NCBI GenBank assembly: GCA_032690845.1
Contig: CM064421.1
Coordinates: 37,128,963-37,192,962, forward strand
Direction of reading: 5' to 3'
Source: Eleusine coracana subsp. coracana
Lineage: Eukaryota; Streptophyta; Magnoliopsida; Poales; Poaceae
Length of the DNA stretch: 64,000 bases
Part shown: positions 47,470 through 59,800 of the stretch, piece after piece
How the letters are laid out: every line of letters begins with the position of its first letter
Position numbering within the stretch: position 1 is the first letter of the stretch
Notes under the pieces: model-generated
Seen by the model: the letters and a program-made list of their open reading frames with translations, nothing else
Databases searched by the model: none
Told to the model about the DNA's origin: nothing
Position numbers and translations under genes: made by a program

Positions 47470-47930
47470 AGGGGATTATTGCTTTGACGCAGGGATGAAC
47501 TTTGTGCTAATGCAGCTCAGATTTTTTTTTTCTCTGAAAAAAGAAAAGCAAACGGATGTGAGTGGCAAACATCTTTCGTGCTGCTCCGAATCTGTTCGTT
47601 CGAATTGGCCTCAAAAGAAATAAATTTCAGCACGGAGTTGGTAATGGGAGGTGGGAGCGTTTATATTGCTTAAAAAAGGAACAAAGGCAATATTCTGCAC
47701 TAGGAAATGGAAGTGAGCCGTCGAGCCCCGTTGTTCGTTTTGCATTGTTTTTTTTTTTTGACACGGTACACGGTTACAGTGCTATGTTACGGAACGGAAC
47801 GTGAACGATTCACGTTTTTTTCCCGACTGTGAGTTGCCCGGCGAGCCCCGCGCGCCGCAACGAGTTGGGAGACAGGGCGGCTAAACCCCTCCCTCCGCCT
47901 CGTCCTGGCCCCATCCGCTAAACCCCGGCG

Positions 47931-50386
47931 ATGCGGCGGCTCCCGAAGTGCCTCCTCGCCTCCCTCTCCAGGCCCCTCCTCCACCACCGCGTCCCGCTCC
48001 CGCTCCCGCCCCTGCTCCACCCGCTTCCTCCCCGATTTCGCCCCCGCTTCCTCCCCTTCTCCACTGAAACCCTAACCCCGGACATTTCCCCGGACGCTGC
48101 GCCGACCGCCAAGCCCGGACCCCTTGTGTACCTGGAGGAGGCCGAGGTCCACGAGTTAGCGGGCAACCACCAGCTGGTCCTCGACCTCGCCCTCAAGGCG
48201 CTCGTCCCGCTGCAGGAGTCCCACGGCGGGTGGTCGCTCCACGTCGCGCGCGCCCTCCGCCTCGCCGGCGCCGCCGCCGCACGCACCGGCCGCGTCAGCG
48301 ACGGGCTCGAGTCACTCGGCGCCGCGGCGGAGATCGTCGATTACCTGCGGGGCGCGCGGCGCGGGGACCGTAAGGTGGCCACAGTGGGCGCCGCCGTGTA
48401 CGAGCACCTAGCGCGCGCGAAGACGGCCGCGGGGCGAAGTTGGGATGCGGTGGGCGACCTGCGGCGCGCTCTGGAGTTGAAGGTCGGATTCCTGGATGCA
48501 GGGAGCGCGGAGCTTGGGGACGCCTACAGGGACGCCGCCGAGGCCTATGCGGGCGTGCTGGACTTCGACAAGGCGCTGACTCTGTGCTTGAAGGCGTTGG
48601 AGATCGCGGAAGGGCGATCTGGTGAGGATTCCGCAGAAGTGGCTAAGGTCCGGCGGATTCTCGCTGTGATTTATATTGGGTTAGGTCGCAATGAGGAGGC
48701 ACTGGAGCAAATTGAGCTAGCTAGGACGGTGTATGAGAGATTGGGTTTGGACGTGGAACTTTCTCAGGTCGAAATTGATGGGGCTAATGTGCATACTCTG
48801 TTGGGGAGATCAGAGGAGGCGGTGAATTACCTCAAGAAGGTGATGCAGCGGTCTGACAAGGAGAGTGAGGAACGCGCGCTAGCATATGTCACAATGGCAA
48901 AGATCTTGAGCTTCCAGGATAGGTTTGGTGACTCCAAACAATGCATTGAGATTGCACGTGGGATTATTGACTCAAAGGATTCCATGAGCGCTGGACGGGT
49001 TGCAGAGATCTATGCTGAGATATCAATGTTGTATGAGCTAATGACAGAATTTGAAACATCTTTGACTTTGATGAAGAAAACACTTGTACTTCTTCAGGGT
49101 GCCTCAGAGATGCAGCACATTGCAGGCAGCATCTCAGCAAGGATGGGGTGGCTCCTCCTGCTTACCAAAAGAGTTGATGAGGCTGTTCCCTATTTGGAGA
49201 GTGCGGTTGACAAGTTGAAGAATTGCTTTGGACCCAAGCACTTCGGCTTAGGTTTTGCTTATAAGCATTTGGGACAGGCTTACCTTGAAATGGACCAACA
49301 TCAATCTGCTGTTAAGTTCCTAGAACTTGCAAAGGATATTATCATTGCCACATTTGGGCCAACACATGAGGATTCTATTGACATAAACCAGTCCCTTGCA
49401 AATGCATACGGACTGATGGGAAGGTGATTTCTCCCAACCTGTACATATGTTTTGAGTTTCGACCATTCGCATGACCTGCATTTCGGTAGTTATATTGAAA
49501 TGCTATCCTAGCAGTCAACAATTGCTTGGTGCTGTTGTGCTATCCAAGTTGTTGGTAGAGATTAAATATATTTTAAAAAACCTTAGTCTACAAAATGCAT
49601 CTGAGTGAAGTATATCGCTCCGTCATGTTCTTGCAAATAACTGGGCAACCAGGTATTTTTATGAAGACATTATACAGCATTATGTTGAGCAGACCGTAGG
49701 AGCAAGTTAGTTTCTGTTGATTACATAAAGGTACATTAAATCATTATGGAACCCCTGCTGCATGATCTGTTAAGTCCTAACAGGGACTGTTGCATTCTAT
49801 GTATATAATATGATATTGGACTTTATCACAATCCACTGCTGTTAAGTACACATGCAGATGCTTACTGTTTTTCACTTGTAATGCTTGTTGTTTTCATGTT
49901 TTCTAATACTACCAATGTGTGGTAATGAACTTCTACCCAGCACCTGAATATAGTAGAGTTTGGATTGTGAGTCAATTATCATTTTTCTAGAAGTATCCTT
50001 ACATATTTTCTTGTATATGCATTTAGCATGTACGCATGCTTGACTGGTGGTTTTTTACGAATTATTTCTTTTTGTATGCACAATTTAATGCAGCATATGT
50101 TTGTTGATGTGCCGTGCATGTTAGCACAGTTTATTATAAAGTATTTATTTTTATATATTATGGATACCCTTTTTACATTTTATACTACTATGGATGCAGC
50201 TACAATGTTGCTATGAAGTTTCAAGAACAAGTCATAGATGCCTACAAAAGCTGTGACACCAGTTCCTCGGAGGAGCTCAGAGAAGCTCATAGACTTCTTG
50301 AGCAGCTGAGGAAGAAGGCACAAGGATCCCCTGCTGCAGTATTTCCTGCAAATACTTTGCCACTTCTACCAGAAAACAATAACTAG
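47931..50386 (+). CDS. tetratricopeptide-repeat protein, kinesin-light-chain-like, probably organellar
   Basis: Two exons: 47931-49423 and 50200-50386, split by a 776-bp intron (AG|GTGATT ... GATGCAG|C), giving 559 residues. Residues 1-45 are rich in Arg, Leu and Pro with no acidic residue (MRRLPKCLLASLSRPLLHHR and on), a likely mitochondrial or plastid targeting peptide. From about residue 60 to 520, helical TPR repeats follow, with tetratricopeptide marks such as AEAYAGVLDFDKALTLCLKA, IYIGLGRNEEALEQ and LGQAYLEMDQHQSAVKF. The C-terminus is hydrophilic with a run of Asn. It belongs to the kinesin-light-chain-related TPR group of plants, but no kinesin binding is implied; it is likely a scaffold. 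The exon 2 join restores a TPR helix (YNVAMKFQEQ), which supports the model. Confidence 0.88.
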
Positions 50387-50824
50387 TACTTCTCAACCTT
50401 AGATGGTGCGGTGGGTAAATTGTTATTTCATCAGTGACCTAGTTATATATATTTTTATTTTTGTTGCTCTACAGAGGAACTGTTGAGCTCTTGTTAGTGA
50501 TTATGCTGTTTGTACTTCATAGTATAACAAATTGAAGTACTGAAAATTTTGTGAGGCATCGACAGCTGGGAACTGCAGGTGCCAGAGATACATCACAACC
50601 GTAGTTGGCTGTTATATCTGCAATAAAGTTCCAATCTTCTGATATTACTACTACCATGCAGTGTACATGATTATCATCAACAATTCAACATTACACCAAC
50701 TATTATGAGATTATACTTCCTGATTTTATAACTTCTATAAAATTAGCTTGTGCCTTGAGCTGCTTTTCCAAGCATTTCATTTTGACTACATTTAGCTACT
50801 TGTGACCAACCGAGCAACATATAA

Positions 50825-50882
50825 ATGACTGTTCATGGGGGAGCAGAGTAAGGATGACTGTTCATGGGGGAGCAGAGTAAGG
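50825..50882. repeat. 29-bp perfect tandem repeat, two copies
   Basis: ATGACTGTTCATGGGGGAGC and nine more bases, at 50825-50853 and 50854-50882. Confidence 0.95.
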
Positions 50883-53800
50883 ATGCAAGTGGGGACACAA
50901 TAGGGTAGTTATGTGTCAACACTTTCATTTGTTCTACTACTAGGTTTAAGACGAGGAGGCTGCATCTTAATTCACTTGAGCGAGTTTTGGGCTGACCCAA
51001 TGACCCAAAAAGTGGAGGACTTGAATGCCTACAGCAGAGAGAATGGTTCGATGCTCAGTAGTCATGTTCAAATGTTCTGGTCATATCTTGTACATTTTCC
51101 ATCGAAGTTTCTGATGCGGCGTGATTTGTGTTATTTGTGCACAACTATTTTCTGGATACATTGATGTATTTTGTTTCGTTGATCTGTCATAGGCATAATA
51201 GTCTTAATCAAGCTGGCCTCCAAGCAAAGGAATGAATCAGCAAATTCATGCATGTCAAGAGCCCTGGCCCAACACTTACTCGAACAATCTAACATCCCTA
51301 AATTTTTGGATCAGACTTCTAGATGTTGGGCTACCCTGCATCTGGTAATCCACCTAGTTAACACATTTTATATGTTTATTTGATTAAACTTGTTTGTGAT
51401 GAATCCTTAAATGCATCTACTGAGCTTCTATTCTTGACATATATGAATTTCTTTTATGTCTAAGTTCTACGTGGGCAACAGCCCACAGCTCTTCTTGTCA
51501 GGACTCAAGGGTTCTCTTCTTTTGAGTTGATGTTTTCTACTGGGCCAAATGACAAACCATTGCCCCATAAAAGGCCCCCCACGTACTATTCTGACACTGT
51601 TTCTAGAGCCAAATAGTTCGGTTAGTAAATGCATGTTTCTTTTGGTTTAATTATTTTCCTCATGTAGCATCACATGATTGATTATTTGATTGTGCTTCTT
51701 GCTGCGTAACTGCAGAAGGAATTGAATATGTACTGAAGTGTAGACTGAGTTGTTTGGCTTGCTAATGTTTTGACCTGAAGGCATAGGGAATCGTATTAGA
51801 ACTGAGAAAGGAAACCATCTATCTTAGTTTGTTAGCTGGTGGTCCCTCAACCACTGATAACCGTGCTACAACTTCTATTTTACAATTTCGGTTAGTGACA
51901 TCCCACTTATGTTGTTTTGGTTGATTCTGTTAGGTTCGTTTTTCCTTATTATATTTGTCTTCGCTTAGAGTACTCGTCCACACCTTTTCTGTATTTCCAG
52001 ATATGATGTCGACCTTGTACCTTCTAAAGCTAAGCCTTATGGATTGGAATGTATATTATGGGGCCTATGCACACGCTATTTCTGTGATGATCCTGCACTA
52101 ACCTTAAATACATTTTGTGCACCACTGCTGCAAGATTTGGTGGATCTTGATGCCTTTTTGACAGGGAAAGCATGGTACATAGTGTGAGTTGAAAGACTGG
52201 AAATCACTTGGCATCTCGTTGTTAGGTGATGTTCAGTTTCAGTTTATTCGTTTGATGGCATGTGTTAGACAAGTTAGAAGCATTGAGTAACGTCACTGAA
52301 ATGAGACAATGCACAATTTTTCATGCATTCTGTAGTCCATTGTTCGTGTGCAAGTGATCTATTTATTATTGCTTATGTTTGTCAGCAGTTCAGTTATCTT
52401 TGTGGCCATGCTGTGTACTGCATGACAATGTGAAAATGCATCACAGCGGGACTGGGCAAAACATTGCAAGGTACCTTTTCTCCAAACCTGACAAGAGATC
52501 TCCGTTAATTTCAGCATGTTCACTGATTAGGATTTGCCGGTGGAGCTGTTAGCATCTGTTGGTTATAATCCATGTCGGCAGGCAGGAGCAGGATTCAGAA
52601 GTGTGTTGGATGCTGACAGGCAAAAGGCATTCAGAAGAGTGCGTTATCGGCTGGAATCCCAATGACACGTTTCTGTTCATGAGCTCAGGAGTCTGCAGGT
52701 AGCGGTCATGCACGGGTATCCTGAGCTCCTTCAGAGGTGGTCGCTTTGGTAGTCAGTTAATGGCGCCTGCTGCAGCAGCTCTGGTTGACAGTCAGTAACA
52801 TCAGAGATCCCCAGAGATCATTGCATCAGTCTTGTCCTCTAAACTTCTAGCACTCCTATAAACGGTGCAAGCTGCTCATGCCATTCACTGCATCGATCAT
52901 CTTGTTACCTCAACAGTCGCATGCGCACAGAGTTTGCAGAATTACGCAATTTTGTCGTCTCTTTCATTTGGCATTATGGGACTGCAATGTACTAGTGCTT
53001 CTATTTTTGGTGATGGAAAGCGGAGTGTTGATGTGATTCGCTTTTTGGATGTGTTGTCCCACTCGTGTGGTTAGGGACGTGTATAGGATAGGATATCAGC
53101 CCGGTGGAGGAAACTGGGCGGTGCTATGCAACTGGAATGCACATTCCAGTGCCCTTTTTTGTGCAAACGCTTGGGTTGCATGCAAAACTGAAGTTCGTTG
53201 ATGCGTGGTGGAGCAATGCCTCCAGAAATACTGCTACCTTGGACCAGTCGCATGTGATTGCTCGGACATACACCTACTTGTGGCCTTGGGTTGAGAGGTT
53301 TGCTTCTGACACGCCGGACTGACTGTTGTTGTTTTCTTTCCATGGTCACACACAGTTACCATTGCCAGTTCCTTGAAGAGGGGTTCTGAAGTCGTTATGT
53401 ATTTGTCTCAAAGTCTTGTCTGGGCATCAAGTGGCTCTCTGGTCCCCTTTGCATCATTTGTCGGATCAATCCTTAATCTTTCAGTATGGTCGTTCCAAAC
53501 CCTCTCGCAGCCTTGTTTCTTCAAATACTGTCATTCAAGTGCTACTGGTACTGCAGAAAAGTAACCAGCTTTGGCCGATACTGACAGAAATTCACAAGTT
53601 TCCATTGAATCATTCAACGATATTCTCTGATTTGCCATTTTTGCAGATTTAAAAACTAGTCAAATCCTTTATTTTGCCATGTTGTTTGTACACAGCACGT
53701 GGAGTACAATCCAGGTGCTTGTCTGTTAGTAATTGTCACTTCTGAAACAGATACAAATTAGGGGTGTAAAGAGAGAGCTATTAGCAGTGACTACTCATCT

Positions 53801-55622
53801 CTAGCAGTCAATATCGCTGTTTGCAGGCAGATTCTACAGTTCAAGACCATATCCAGTATCAATGCACGATCCCATAAAAACCCACTCCATTCTCTTTCCT
53901 GGGGCTTTACCTGCGAGGTTGCATGCATTGAAGGACAATCGATTGTTGGGTTGCTCTGGTAAGCTCATACATAAGCCACAGGAAGGCCAGCTAGAAAGCT
54001 GTACGCAGTGGCAACATCCAAGATCCTCTTTTGCCAAATTTGCCAGAAAATCTACTGGCCCAATGAACGGACAAAATTGCATCTGCGCGTGCCCTTGTTC
54101 TGCATGTGAAGGCTTCTAGCAATCCTAACGGTTTGGATCAGTGGATGCAAATCCCTCTTGGCAGGTTAGACACATTCATTACTAGATTCAACAAAACTGG
54201 TAATGTCCTGTTACTCTGAAAGCGATGTGTTTCCAAACCAAGGAAAACCGCACTTTAACACTTGTCAGAGTATAAGTATGTCCTTTGGCAGCCGAACATC
54301 AGAAAGCCTATGGCTAGGATTGTCGTAGCAGCCTAGCTGCATACGCCAAGTCCCTCATTCACCAACCATGCAACACACGCGATGCTTGGATTAGGTAGCG
54401 GTCCTGATCGATGAAGAGAGCATGCACCCAAACGTGCAAGAAAGAGCTCCTCCCTGCCTTTTTCCGTGCCGCTGGGTTCCATCTGCTCCGCCATTCCGAC
54501 GCAGCGTTGCGCTGCCGATTCACAATTATTTGGGGTTGGGGTTGGGTGGATCACCCCGGCCGGCTGGTCCCCTCGGAACCTCGCTGGTGATCGGTGCGGC
54601 ACCCGAAAGCACGCATCAACGTTGACATCCCACCCTCCATTAACCCCCTCCCTCCCCGGGACGAAATGATTGGCTTACGTGTCGTGCCGGCGGCGCGGAC
54701 CAGCTAACCAAATCTACCTTGCCGCGCATGCAGCGGGAACAACTCTCCGTGTATCATCATCATCGCTAGTAAAAACTTTGTGCTCATCAACTCGCTCATT
54801 TTCCCGAACTAAACCAGCATTTAAGCTAGGCGGTCACATGGGAGAAGAAGAAAAAAAAAATGCATGTGGCGTGCATACATCGTCTCGTTGTGTTTATGCA
54901 TCACATGAGTTCATTATATGTCACTATCAGATTCAATGGGCCGCTGGCGGCGGGGACCAGAGGCCGGTCCAGCCGACGGATCGAGCCACCGTGCCATGGC
55001 GCACGCGGACACGCACCGTCGAAAAAAGGCTATTCGCGCTCTGTTTTGGCTTTGAAGCCTCGTCCATTTCGGCGTACCCGCTAAGCGAGTCGCACATGGC
55101 CGGTGCCGCCGTCGCCACGCTTGCTAGGTAGCCTATGGGATGGCTACGTACCCTGCCTCTCTTCCATTGTAGCGCCTTGCTTGTCAATAGACGAGCCCAG
55201 CGGTACGAGTACGACCCTGATGGAAAAGGTGTGCACGAGCACACGCGCAGAGGCACGGGACGCAGCGCGACACTTGCATGCTCGCCGCGCTGGCCGACGA
55301 GACGAGCCCTCTCGCTCGTGTCCTCCTAGGCTAGGCCCCAAGGGACGCCGGATCCGAGCAACCATTGGCTTGGCCGCGACTGCTGCGAGCTAGCCCACTT
55401 TTCACCCCCTGTCCCCAGGAGAGGAAATGTCCGATCCAAGCTTAACTACTTCGGCCGTGCGTTGGTCACCAAACCGACCTGCTGGCCGGAGGAGATTGCA
55501 ACAGAAAGAAACGGTAATTACTTTCTTGTACATGTGGGCGTCCTCACATGAGGAGGCGGAGTGGCGGCCGAGATCACGTACGGCCCCTCCCTCACTCCGA
55601 CAAGGACAGCAGCCAGAACAAG

Positions 55623-55640
55623 ATGATGATGATGATGATG
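55623..55640. repeat. (ATG)6 microsatellite
   Basis: Six perfect ATG units downstream of the first ATL gene. Confidence 0.9.
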
Positions 55641-55940
55641 AAGATGGTTAAAAACCGGGTTTCCTCGGGTAACGAACACGGCCCCCCCTGGAAATGGATC
55701 CCTACCCGCATGCTGAAACCGACCTGCCGCATTCTGTCTCCAGAAAACAAAATGAAAAAACGAGGGATGTCGTCGTGCCGGCACAAAAAGCCACGAGTGA
55801 ATGATGAAATAATATATTTGCAGTTAGTAATAATGCCTACAAATTAAAAGAATTAAGAATCGAGCACCACACCACCGTCTAGCCAGAGGGTACGGTACGT
55901 ACGTACGTATTCTGCACGGCCATGGCGCCGACGACGACGA

Positions 55941-56864
55941 TCAGACGACGGATTGGTCGTCGTACACTATTACTCGCCTTTGCGTGGTGACGACGAGCAA
56001 CTGATCCCGGACGGACTCGTAGAGGTGCTTGTCACAGGAGGAGTCGAGGGAGAGTGACCGCCGCAGCGGCTGCACCGCGAACTCCTCGTCCTTGTTCGTC
56101 CTCGTGTCGATCGCCTCGTCGCCCACGCTCTCCGCCTTCCGCTTGTGATGCCGCCGCTGGTGCCTTCTCCCGGCGGCCGGCGCGCCGAACCACGTCTCGT
56201 GCTCCCCCCGCACCTCGATCACGATGCTGTCGTCATCGTCTCTGGTGGTGGCGTCATGGCGGCGGCGGTGGCCGCTGTCGTGGTTGGCCGCTGCCGCCAT
56301 CGTGGTGGTCTTCGAGGCGGCGTAATAACCGGCCGGAAGGCAGGCGGGCAGGGTGACGTCGCTCCGGCAGAATGGGCAGCGCGCGCTGCCCTGTAGCCAC
56401 GTGTCGATGCAGTCGATGTGGAAGGCGTGGGAGCAGTTGGGCAGCAGGCGCACGCGCTCCCGCTCCTCGAACCCGCTCAGGCACACCGCGCACTCCGACA
56501 CCGAGATCCTCCCGGCGTCTGCTTCCGCCGCCGTGAACTTGACGACGGGGAGCATGCGGATGAGCGGCAGGCCGAGCCCGCGGCGGTGCTCGCTCGCCGC
56601 GGCGGCGCGGGCGACGGACGGGTCCAGGAGCTGACCGCCGCTTCGGGCGCGCCGATTCCACGACGGCGGGTTGCGCGAGTGCCAGAGCGCGCGGAGCGGC
56701 TGGCACTTGGTCACGAACGCGTAGTAGCTCGCGAGCAGGGCGAACGCCGCGAGGATGCCCACCACGGTGATGATCACCATGGTCGTGCTCGCGCTCGACG
56801 ACGACGGCGGTGGCGATGGCGAGGAGGAGGGGAGGAATGGCGCCGGTGGTGGAGGAGAATCCAT
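55941..56864 (-). CDS. ATL-type RING-H2 E3 ubiquitin ligase, first copy
   Basis: Intronless, 307 residues from the ATG at 56864; a longer upstream frame exists but starts without the family's features. Order: a Ser/Pro-rich N-terminus, one membrane span (residues about 29-51, MVIITVVGILAAFALLASYY), the region where ATLs have a GLD motif (here GLGLPLIRMLPVVKF, 96-110, with Gly for Asp), then a RING-H2 at Cys125 to Cys166 with all eight zinc ligands and the conserved Pro and Trp (ECAVC, CSHAFHIDCIDTWL, CPFC). The C-terminal half is rich in basic and acidic residues, with the LRRSLSLDSS segment. ATLs ubiquitinate membrane or endosomal targets and often respond to elicitors. The target is unknown. 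Confidence 0.94.
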   Translation of the reverse strand: MDSPPPPAPFLPSSSPSPPPSSSSASTTMVIITVVGILAAFALLASYYAFVTKCQPLRALWHSRNPPSWNRRARSGGQLLDPSVARAAAASEHRRGLGLPLIRMLPVVKFTAAEADAGRISVSECAVCLSGFEERERVRLLPNCSHAFHIDCIDTWLQGSARCPFCRSDVTLPACLPAGYYAASKTTTMAAAANHDSGHRRRHDATTRDDDDSIVIEVRGEHETWFGAPAAGRRHQRRHHKRKAESVGDEAIDTRTNKDEEFAVQPLRRSLSLDSSCDKHLYESVRDQLLVVTTQRRVIVYDDQSVV

Positions 56865-59800
56865 TTCTAGTGATGCCCGCCCGCGCGACGATATCAAGGC
56901 GAGGTGGGTACAGTTGAAGCCTGAAAACTGTATGGGAACTGCAGGGAGGGAGAGGAGGAGAAAGCAAAAGCTTCGAGAGAGACGTATAGCTGCCACGAAG
57001 CGAGGACACTCACAACGAATGGCGGCAACTAGCTGTGTACCAATAAGCGAGCACCTTCTTCTGTGAGCTGGTGCCGAGAGACAATGTGAGGTCTCTCGGC
57101 AGTGTTCCGTAGGGAAAAGGGGGCAGCGAATGAACATCCCGCCGGTAGGTTTATTAGGAGAGGCTTATGCACTGCTAGCTTAATCGGTCGGTGGTTACCG
57201 ACTGTTATGAGATGTGAGGTGTTGAGTACCTGAGTAACAGTGGATAAGAGACCGATCCGGATCCTGACCGTCCGTTTCACTTCGAATGGCAGGCGGATCA
57301 TTTGCGTCATGTCATTTTCAGATTGAGAAGTGTCACAAAACCGCGTGGTTTATGTTGGCTATTGTAGGCTCAGAAAGAGCCATCCCTATTACTAGCACTC
57401 AACGCCAGCTTTCATCATGTCCATATGGTTGATGTTCCTGTCCACCCTTCTATCTTAATGATTGCACCGTAAAGATGAAACTGCCGAGACCAGGACGCTC
57501 GCTCATCCACGAGACGAGTAGCGTGCAATGTAAACATCAACGTCGATGGGATCCCAATTAACCCGCAATAATATAGGTGAAATTAACAACAGGTGACTTT
57601 ATATACCACTAGTACAAACGAGAGATGATGAGGCACTGACATTTGTTTTCAGGGCATTCGCAGACGGCGAAAAGAGCGTGTGTGCCTCCCTTGCGGAGCA
57701 CAGGTTTTCAAAGCACCGCCCCGTACACGCCGTGCAAACGAGCAACTCCCGTCGTCTTAATTCTTTGCAAAAGGTGAAGGGAGTTTGGTGACCGGTCCTG
57801 CTCCTAACCTTGACGTGCAGACAGGTTTCGCCGTCCGTGCTCTTTTAATTTCCACGGCGCATGAAAAAAAAAGTTTCGATATTTCTCAGCCACGGAACGG
57901 AGAAAAGACAAATGCGTCTCCTGTGTGCGCTGTACCGCCGCATATGCTCGACGCGCCTTGCTGTCACTGGTGGTTAGAGACGTGAGCAGTGCATAACTTG
58001 GTACTGCATATACCCCATGCCGCCGAGGAGACCACACGGGACGGACTACGAGTGTGTGTAGGGCAGTACTAACAGAGAGCAGGAGGAGGAGCCAAATCAG
58101 TTTTGACATTTCCCGTAGCGGTAGCAACAGCAAAACTAGGAAGGTTCCTACGTTCGTAGAGGCCCCCCTGTTTGGGCAACGCGACGCGTCCGGTCGTCCA
58201 TTTACCATTGGGCGCTGACACTACTCTACTTCTTTTGCACTATAACGGAGCATTACGAGTGTTGTAAAATACTTATAGGTTAGTCTCATCTTTTAGAAGA
58301 AAGACTTTTGATTTATGTGGGTTTTTTTTATCTAATCCTGATCTAACACGAAGTAGAGTTTTCTCCTTATAAATAGTTGAGACATCATTTATAATTTTAT
58401 CAGAATTATTTAATAAAAAATTTCGTCTTCTTTATTTTTATTATTTTTAATTCTCATATTCTACTTCAATCTACATGTCTATGATCGATAACTCAACAAA
58501 AAAAGATGTTCCGTGACCCGGGGCTGCGCCGGCGGTTAAAAGGAGGCTACCCAGCGGGCCATATCCGTCCATGCGATCCTGTCCGTGTGTTGCCGCGACA
58601 GCCCAACAGTGCCCCAACAGGGGAGGCTGCAGAGAGACTGAGAGAGCACGACGGAGCTGGGTTGGTTTCACCGTCGATTTGACGGTGCACATGTCGCGTG
58701 ACGGTGATTAACTGGATGGCGGTCGCGACGGGACGTACCTGTCCGGCTCCGGCCAACAAAGTCGCGGGGCAACGTGCGCTTTGCACTATGCTGATAGCGC
58801 GTTTGCAGTCGGCCAGGGAACGTTGCTTTTTTTTTTTTTTTTGAGTAAAGCCAGTGAACGTTGCTTGCCCGGTTGCTCCTGTAACTGAGCTTTATCGGGC
58901 CTACAGACGGCAAATCCGAAGGCCCAGAAACTGAGCCCGAGAGATCAGAACGTGCTGGGCCAGCCCAACTGGTCGAGGCCGCTGCCCATGAACTTGTCAC
59001 AAAAATCCAACTAAGACTTTTAAATTCTTCTAGAACTGAAAATTAGTTCCCCCCAGAAAAAGAAATGTGCAGTGCATCAGGTATGAGGTATCCAGATGAG
59101 CCCCTGACTTCTTGCAGCGACGGAAATCGCGTGACAACGTGTTGCCAACTTGTCTGTCCGCCGCGGGCGGGCGTGCGCTAGATGAGTCCACTAGCCATTG
59201 CCCATTGGCCATGTTGTAGCATCCGCAGCTACGGTTTCGTTCGCCTGCTCCCTCCACTGGTCAGCGGCATGCGCAGGCAGTGCACCGCACCTGCGTAAGC
59301 TCTCTTTCTCTTTCTTTGAAATTGAAAGGGCGGCCCCGGGCCTCCGACGGCGCAGCGCACGATGGTGACCGGATAGTCGCTGCATCTCTCTCGCGCGCAG
59401 GCACATCACGACGAGTCGGCCGGACAGGGACGGCTGCTTCTGGTTCTGGCGACGAACCTGCTACAATACGTTGTTATTATTTTGGACTGGGTTAGATTCA
59501 TTCATTCATCTAAAATTTGGGTGAGGCCCGATCCTGAATTGGAAATGAAACGGGCGCATCTCCGCCTATGTTCCGGCAAGCTGCTGTGGCTCGGCGGCGG
59601 ATTTGCTCTCGTGTCGACAATCCATCATGTCCACACCACACTGCACCGCGGAAGCCACCGCCTCGTGGGGAAGTCAACGGCCCCCCGGAACGCATACTGC
59701 TTCCTTCCATCCGATTTGTCCCGTGCAGAATTAGCACCCGACTGTGATTCCATCGCTCATGTGGGCGTCTAGCTTATTCGTCGCCGCAGAGCAAGGCCCC

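Larger units (their letters stand above)
50387..55940. other. 5.5-kb interval without a supported gene
   Basis: Contains the 3' end of the TPR transcript and long unique sequence. Frames up to 153 codons (54670-55131) resemble no known protein. A 29-bp tandem repeat lies at 50825-50882 and an ATG repeat at 55623-55640. Confidence 0.45.

Noticed and set aside
54670..55131. 153-codon plus-strand frame
   Set aside because: No family resemblance, several overlapping frames of similar quality, and no promoter or splice context.
56254..57009. 251-codon minus-strand frame
   Set aside because: Out-of-frame shadow of the first ATL gene, Arg/Pro-rich as expected for GC-rich DNA.
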